DNA from: Oscillospiraceae bacterium UBA4632
GTDB lineage: Bacteria; Bacillota; Clostridia; Oscillospirales; Oscillospiraceae
Length of the DNA: 9,277 nucleotides
Assembly (NCBI GenBank): GCA_002405995.1
Contig: DHMW01000027.1
Location: forward strand, 1 to 9,277
Direction of reading: 5' to 3'
In this document: positions 6,513-9,277 of the stretch, piece after piece
How positions within the stretch are numbered: the first letter of the stretch is position 1
How the letters are laid out: the number at the start of each line of letters is the position of its first letter
Position numbers and translations under genes: made by a program
The notes under the pieces: model-generated
Database searches by the model: none
Seen by the model: only the letters and a program-made list of their open reading frames with translations
What the model was told of the DNA's origin: nothing

Positions 6513-6588
6513 GCGCGGTTAGCTCAGCTGGTAGAGCACATGCTTGACGTGCATGGGGTCATAGGTTCGAGTCCTGTACCGCGCACCA
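6513..6588 (+). tRNA. tRNA-Val (anticodon GAC)
   Basis: A complete 76-nt cloverleaf. The acceptor stem GCGCGGT pairs with ACCGCGC and is followed by discriminator A and an encoded CCA. The D stem is GCTC/GAGC. The anticodon stem CATGC/GCATG encloses the loop TTGACGT, which gives anticodon GAC (valine codons GUC and GUU). The variable loop is GGGTC. The T stem ATAGG/CCTGT, with one T-G pair, encloses TTCGAGT. All stems close and T8/A9 are present, so the gene appears functional. A mobile-element integrase lies immediately downstream, so this tRNA is the probable insertion target, rebuilt intact by the integration. Confidence 0.97.
6562..6588 (+). other. Candidate attachment site (attL core) at tRNA 3' end
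   Basis: The tRNA T-arm and 3' acceptor end abut an element whose integrase is the first gene inward. Tyrosine integrases commonly recombine within such tRNA 3' segments. The true core length is unknown because the matching copy (attR) is not in the window. I searched by eye for a second tRNA 3' end here and found none. The core could extend into the terminator at 6591-6629. Confidence 0.45.
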
Positions 6589-6590
6589 CG

Positions 6591-6629
6591 AAAAAAGCCT
6601 TGAAGTTTCAGTAACTTCAAGGCTTTTTT
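6591..6629 (+). terminator. Perfect bidirectional terminator between tRNA-Val and int
   Basis: A 17-bp perfect stem (6591-6607 with 6613-6629), AAAAAAGCCTTGAAGTT, closes on a TCAGT loop. A-run and T-run arms give T-tails on both strands. It ends the tRNA transcript 3 nt after CCA and can equally stop integrase transcription arriving from the right, shielding the tRNA from antisense reading. Confidence 0.93.
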
Positions 6630-6646
6630 GTTGCCTTGAAACCCTG

Positions 6647-6670
6647 TTTAGCCTTATTTTTAGCCTTATT
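6647..6670. repeat. Tandem 12-bp direct repeat between tRNA terminator and int
   Basis: TTTAGCCTTATT occurs twice back to back (6647-6658 and 6659-6670) with no mismatch and no gap, 5 nt from the integrase stop. The position, inside the element between the putative att site and int, is where arm-type binding sites for the N-terminal domain of Tn916/lambda-type integrases, or excisionase sites, are expected. Their function here is inferred. Confidence 0.75.
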
Positions 6671-6675
6671 GCCCC

Positions 6676-7884
6676 TCAAGCGCCCGAGACGCTCCTGATA
6701 AACTGTTCCATACGCTCCGCACTGTCCTGCTTCATCTGCTTCGTAACATGACCGTAAACGTCCAACGTAAATGCCGCCGTGGCGTGTCCGAGGTTTTCCT
6801 GCACCGTCTTGATGTCATCGCCGCTTTTGATACTTGCAACTGCGAAGGTATGACGCAGATCGTGAAAGCGCGTGGCTGGTGCGCCAATGTTTCGGACAAT
6901 GCGTTTGAAACAATCGTACACCGTGCGATAGGACAGATAGCCGCCGGTTTGGTTAGTGAATATGAGACCGTGCTCTTCCCATGCATCGCCGGCCTCTATC
7001 CGCATACGGTTTTGCTGCAGCTTTTGAAGTCGGAACAACTGAATCACCGATGGGGCCAGCGTCAGACAGCGGCTCTTGTTATTTTTTGGCGGAGAGAAGT
7101 AATACTCTCCGCCTTTTTTCTGCTCCCTGCGAAGCTGTCGCTTTACCGTGAGAGTACCTGCCTGAAAGTCAATGTGTTCCCAACCGAGGCCAAGCACTTC
7201 ACCTTCGCGTAATCCAGTAAACAAAGCAATCTTATAGAGATATTCATGCGGATGCCCCTGTACCTCGCGCAGAAACACAGAAACTTGATCCTCCTCCAAG
7301 GGGTGCATCTCTTTCCTGATGATGCGTGGGAGAATGCACGCTTCGGTCGGGTTTGCACGAAGATAGCCGATCAGAACAGCTTGCTTCAACGCCTTGTGCA
7401 GCACGCCGTGAATGTTCTTGATGGATTTTGCAGAGAGCGGAGCGACCTCGGGCTTTGACGGCTTGGCAAGCTCGTTGTAGAAATGCTGCACCGTGTGAGC
7501 ATTCAGTGCATCGATACGGATATGACCGAGATGCGGGTCGATATATAACTCAATGGTGCGCTTATAAAGGTATGCGGTAGAAGCCTTGACCCCGACAAGA
7601 TAATCCTGTGCCCAAACGGTCATCCATTCGGATATGCTGAGCCTACAGGGAGCAACATAGGTCTTTGCATCAATTTCGGCGGTGATCCGCCGAAGCTTCT
7701 GCGCGACCTCCTTCTGCGTTTTCCCTGTAATGCTGCGCTGGATCTGCTTGCCGGTACAAGCGTCGTACCCCTCGGTATAGCGCCCCTGCCAGTAAGTGTA
7801 TTCTTTCCCGTTGCGAGTGGTTGTGATCTTTCGGATAGAACCGGCGCCGTTAGCGCCCTTTTTGTTTTCGTTCTTGCGCGACAT
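6676..7884 (-). CDS. int: Tyrosine integrase, Tn916/phage type
   Basis: A 402-residue site-specific recombinase of the usual length for ICE and phage integrases. The N-terminal arm-binding domain (about 14-76: GSIRK..YWQGRYTEGYDACTGK) is of the AP2-like/three-strand type. A SAM-like core-binding domain follows (about 82-185), then the catalytic domain (about 195-390). The active-site set is complete: R226 (TGLREGE), K270 (KNNKSR), H341/R344 (HDLRHTFA), H367 (LGH) and nucleophile Y377 (DVYGHV). It should insert the element at the tRNA-Val 3' end and, with Xis, excise it. AGGAGG (complement of 7889-7894) lies only 4 nt before the ATG. A promoter with twin palindromes precedes it. The gene ends beside the direct repeats and the tRNA, facing the chromosome. 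Confidence 0.94.
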   Translation of the reverse strand: MSRKNENKKGANGAGSIRKITTTRNGKEYTYWQGRYTEGYDACTGKQIQRSITGKTQKEVAQKLRRITAEIDAKTYVAPCRLSISEWMTVWAQDYLVGVKASTAYLYKRTIELYIDPHLGHIRIDALNAHTVQHFYNELAKPSKPEVAPLSAKSIKNIHGVLHKALKQAVLIGYLRANPTEACILPRIIRKEMHPLEEDQVSVFLREVQGHPHEYLYKIALFTGLREGEVLGLGWEHIDFQAGTLTVKRQLRREQKKGGEYYFSPPKNNKSRCLTLAPSVIQLFRLQKLQQNRMRIEAGDAWEEHGLIFTNQTGGYLSYRTVYDCFKRIVRNIGAPATRFHDLRHTFAVASIKSGDDIKTVQENLGHATAAFTLDVYGHVTKQMKQDSAERMEQFIRSVSGA

Positions 7885-7888
7885 ATAT

Positions 7889-7894
7889 CCTCCT
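7889..7894 (-). promoter_or_regulatory. Strong, closely spaced int ribosome binding site
   Basis: AGGAGG on the - strand is a full Shine-Dalgarno match but stands only 4 nt from the int ATG. It also lies 4 nt beyond the downstream arm of the inverted repeat (7899-7908), so folding of that arm could affect ribosome access. Confidence 0.7.
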
Positions 7895-7898
7895 TTCC

Positions 7899-7941
7899 GC
7901 TGCGCAGGACATATCTAATAATATGATACGCCCTGCGCAGC
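7899..7941. repeat. Inverted repeat made of two CTGCGCAG palindromes in the int promoter region
   Basis: GCTGCGCAGG (7899-7908) and CCTGCGCAGC (7932-7941) are perfect 10-bp inverted copies. Each contains the 8-bp perfect palindrome CTGCGCAG (7900-7907 and 7933-7940), 33 bp apart, about three helical turns. Such a pair suits cooperative binding of a dimeric regulator on one DNA face. In RNA the arms could also pair into a 10-bp stem with a 23-nt loop in the int leader. Confidence 0.75.
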
Positions 7942-7951
7942 AGAAATGCAA
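7923..7951 (-). promoter_or_regulatory. Candidate int promoter with operator in spacer
   Basis: On the - strand TTGCAT (7951-7946) and TATCAT (7928-7923) are 17 nt apart. One CTGCGCAG copy lies in the spacer and the other at about +9 to +16 from the expected start. A shifted -10, TATTAT (7923-7918), is an alternative with 22-nt spacing to TTGCAT, so less likely. Match quality is moderate; the operator-like layout adds support. Confidence 0.5.
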
Positions 7952-7962
7952 AGCTTTATTTG

Positions 7963-7978
7963 AGAGACTTAGGTCTCT
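7963..7978 (-). other. Short hairpin overlapping the xis stop
   Basis: AGAGAC and GTCTCT form a 6-bp perfect stem around a 4-nt loop at the end of the excisionase gene. No T-run follows on the - strand, so it is a weak terminator at best. It may mark an mRNA end or partly separate xis from int. Confidence 0.35.
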
Positions 7979-8174
7979 ATTTCTCGGTATCCTCCAAGAA
8001 CCTAATCAGCGCGTTCTTGGGGATACGCACCTGCCGGCCGACGCGGATGCTGCGGAGCCTGCCGCTGCGGACCAGCTCATAGGCTGTGTTGCGTCCAATG
8101 CCGAGGATCGGCATCAGCTCCTCCACACGCAGCGTCATGGGCAGATCGTCAAGGGAGCGGTACTTATTCTCCAT
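7977..8174 (-). CDS. xis: Excisionase-type helix-turn-helix protein
   Basis: A 65-residue DNA-binding protein of the excisionase family (MerR-like winged helix). LRVEELMPILGIGRNTAYELVRSGRL (15-40) is the helix-turn-helix, followed by the wing IRVGRQVRIPKNALIRFLED (43-62), the standard family ending. Such proteins bend DNA at att sites and turn the integrase toward excision; some also act as repressors. The start ATG lies inside the last codons of the upstream recombinase gene (11-nt overlap), and only a weak purine stretch (GCGGGG) precedes it, so translational coupling is likely. Int follows 92 nt downstream. It is a plausible binder of the twin palindromes in that gap, but this is inference. 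Confidence 0.88.
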   Translation of the reverse strand: MENKYRSLDDLPMTLRVEELMPILGIGRNTAYELVRSGRLRSIRVGRQVRIPKNALIRFLEDTEK

Positions 8175-9084
8175 CGCTGCCCCGCTTTCTGACCGACGCG
8201 AGGTAAATGTTCGTTACATCGGCACGCTCGTGGCCGAGCAGTCGCGAGACCGCATAGTGCGCGTCAATGGCGCTCATGCCGCTCTCCGTCAGCCTTTTGT
8301 ACTTCTCCGCTGCATAGGTGTGCCGAAGCCCGTGGAAAGTCAAACGGCGGTCGGAGCCCTCATCGCTGATCTCATTCCGGTGGCGGTAGATGAACAGCTC
8401 TAAGGCGTTGATGGCGCGGTCAGTCGGCATGCCATCCGGCACCAGCAGCTTATGTCCGCGCTCGGTTCGGGCCAGCAGCTTACGGAGCATCATCAGAATA
8501 CGCTCGTCCTCAATGGGGACGATACGCACCTTGCCGCCCTTGCCCTTTACGGTGAGGGTGTTTTCACGTAATGCCTGCTCCGCTGCCGCCGTGTCTATGC
8601 GGAAGCACTCGTGGATACGAAGCCCCGCGTAACGCCCGAGGTAAAGTGCGAGAATGAAGTCATCACGGTTTTCGGCCATTGCCTTGCCGAGCAGACGGTT
8701 GAACTCCGGCCCACTCCATGTCCGGTCGAGCTGCCCGAACCGGCGGCGCTCCAGCTCGACGCCTAACTCGCTGTTTGTTGGCAGAGCATACTTTGGGCGG
8801 GACATCTTATCGTGGAAGAAGCGGATGGCGGCAAGGTCAGTTTTCACGGTGCCGGCAGACTTGCCGTTGTCCTGTAGGTACAGCACATAGCTCACGAGAT
8901 GCTTCCCGCTGATGTTCTCCAGCTTTTGCAGATGGTATTCTGCGGCAAGGTAGGCGCAGAACCGTTTGCACGCTTCGTAGTAGCGTTCTCTGGTGCGAAA
9001 GCTGCCTTGACGGTTATGCCGTGCCAGCTTGTCCAGCTGCGCGACAAGGGAGAGGAATATCCCTTTGCTTTGAATAGTAGCCAT
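8164..9084 (-). CDS. Second tyrosine recombinase, distinct subfamily
   Basis: A 306-residue integrase-like protein of XerC/D-like length without an arm-binding domain. The N-terminal SAM-like DNA-binding region (about 5-105) is followed by a catalytic domain with a full active-site set: R156 (AGLRIHE), K182 (GKGGKVRIVP), H251/R254 (HGLRHTYA), H285 (LLGH) and nucleophile Y294 (NIYL). The layout resembles the Phage_int_SAM_2/Integrase_1 type seen in integrative elements. It differs clearly from the Int at 6676-7884 in length, N-terminus and catalytic surroundings, so the two are not duplicates. AAGGAG (complement of 9095-9100) stands 10 nt before the ATG and overlaps the stop of the preceding frame. 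Possible roles are resolution of multimers, a second target or cargo exchange, or help with excision; none can be chosen from sequence. Confidence 0.9.
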   Translation of the reverse strand: MATIQSKGIFLSLVAQLDKLARHNRQGSFRTRERYYEACKRFCAYLAAEYHLQKLENISGKHLVSYVLYLQDNGKSAGTVKTDLAAIRFFHDKMSRPKYALPTNSELGVELERRRFGQLDRTWSGPEFNRLLGKAMAENRDDFILALYLGRYAGLRIHECFRIDTAAAEQALRENTLTVKGKGGKVRIVPIEDERILMMLRKLLARTERGHKLLVPDGMPTDRAINALELFIYRHRNEISDEGSDRRLTFHGLRHTYAAEKYKRLTESGMSAIDAHYAVSRLLGHERADVTNIYLASVRKRGSDGE

Positions 9085-9098
9085 ATATGTAGATCTCC

Positions 9099-9277
9099 TT
9101 AGAAGTCGTTATCGTGTTCAGATGGGCGCACTTCACCCGTTGGCAAATGGTTTCGTTTCCGCTTCCTTTCCGCGGAATGGAGTCCCTTGAACGGCGAAAA
9201 AGCCTTGCGGCGTCTACCGTTTTGCGGTGCGGCTCGAAACCTGTCTCTTTTTCCTTTTGCCTCGGTCAGTACGATAC
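9099..9277 (-). CDS. C-terminal end of an unidentified basic protein, partial
   Basis: An open frame runs from the right edge of the window through 59 codons to TAA (complement of 9099-9101). It has no internal ATG, so its start must lie outside. The tail is rich in Lys/Arg (for example AAPQNGRRRKAF and SAERKRKRNH) and ends in the acidic SEHDNDF. I do not recognise a family. Its stop sits exactly in the ribosome binding site of the second recombinase (TAAGGAG), which is the spacing expected of consecutive operon genes and the main reason to believe it is real. A DNA-binding or mobilization protein of the element is possible but unproven. An open frame of this length could also occur by chance. 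Confidence 0.5.
   Translation of the reverse strand, partial: IVLTEAKGKRDRFRAAPQNGRRRKAFSPFKGLHSAERKRKRNHLPTGEVRPSEHDNDF

Larger units (their letters stand above)
6589..9277. mobile_element. Terminal part of an integrative element at tRNA-Val
   Basis: The tRNA 3' end is followed in order by direct repeats, int, xis, a second recombinase and a further operon gene, all on the - strand. From about 6600 the base composition is visibly less GC-rich than the host genes to the left. Together these support an integrated ICE, IME or prophage end. No conjugation, capsid or replication gene lies in the visible 2.7 kb, so the class is undetermined. The right boundary is outside the window. Confidence 0.85.

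Noticed and set aside
9168..9177. Perfect palindrome TTCCGCGGAA
   Set aside because: A single 10-bp GC-rich palindrome inside a probable coding frame, with no partner copy and no promoter nearby; chance is sufficient.
6589..9277. CRISPR array, toxin-antitoxin pair or defence genes in the visible element end
   Set aside because: No regularly spaced repeats are present, and every well-supported open frame is a recombinase or excisionase gene. Any such cargo would lie outside the window.

Overview
The window joins a GC-rich bacterial chromosome segment (about 1-6590) to the end of an integrated mobile element (about 6590-9277). The host looks like a high-GC member of the Clostridia, perhaps a gut Oscillospiraceae-type organism. 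The grounds are a DnaK tail followed directly by DnaJ, Firmicute-like AGGAG ribosome binding sites, strong intrinsic terminators, a DUF1846 protein and GC-rich codon use. The genus cannot be set from this sequence.

Left part, + strand (1-2600): the last 19 codons of dnaK, a hairpin plus T-run that could act as an attenuator, dnaJ, a PHP-type histidinol-phosphatase-like gene, rpiB, then a long symmetric terminator. Short spacings suggest one heat-shock chaperone operon that also carries two small metabolic genes. A membrane-anchored putative glycoside hydrolase of the DUF4015 type follows (2653-3717). It ends at a terminator that also sits at the 3' end of the convergent operon to its right.

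Middle part, - strand (3789-6328): a clear promoter (TTGTCA, 17 nt, TATAAT) drives a DUF1846 protein and then a PfkB-family kinase that most resembles pseudouridine kinase. The 56-nt gap between these two genes holds a GNRA-capped hairpin without a T-run.

The host/element junction is a tRNA-Val(GAC) gene (6513-6588, CCA encoded) with its own promoter. Just beyond it lie a perfect 17-bp stem terminator, a perfect tandem 12-bp direct repeat, and the 3' end of a Tn916-type tyrosine integrase on the - strand. Reading upstream on that strand come a small excisionase-type DNA-binding protein, a second and different tyrosine recombinase that overlaps it by 11 nt, and the C-terminal end of an unidentified basic protein cut by the window edge. 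Base composition is visibly less GC-rich from about 6600 onward. This is the usual look of an integrative element (ICE, IME or prophage) inserted at a tRNA 3' end. The cargo and the other attachment site lie to the right, outside the window. The int promoter region carries two copies of the palindrome CTGCGCAG 33 bp apart, one inside the promoter spacer and one just after the expected start, which suggests a dedicated regulatory switch.

No gene-free stretch exceeds 300 bases. The longest (6257-6512) holds the two divergent promoters described below and nothing else I recognise.
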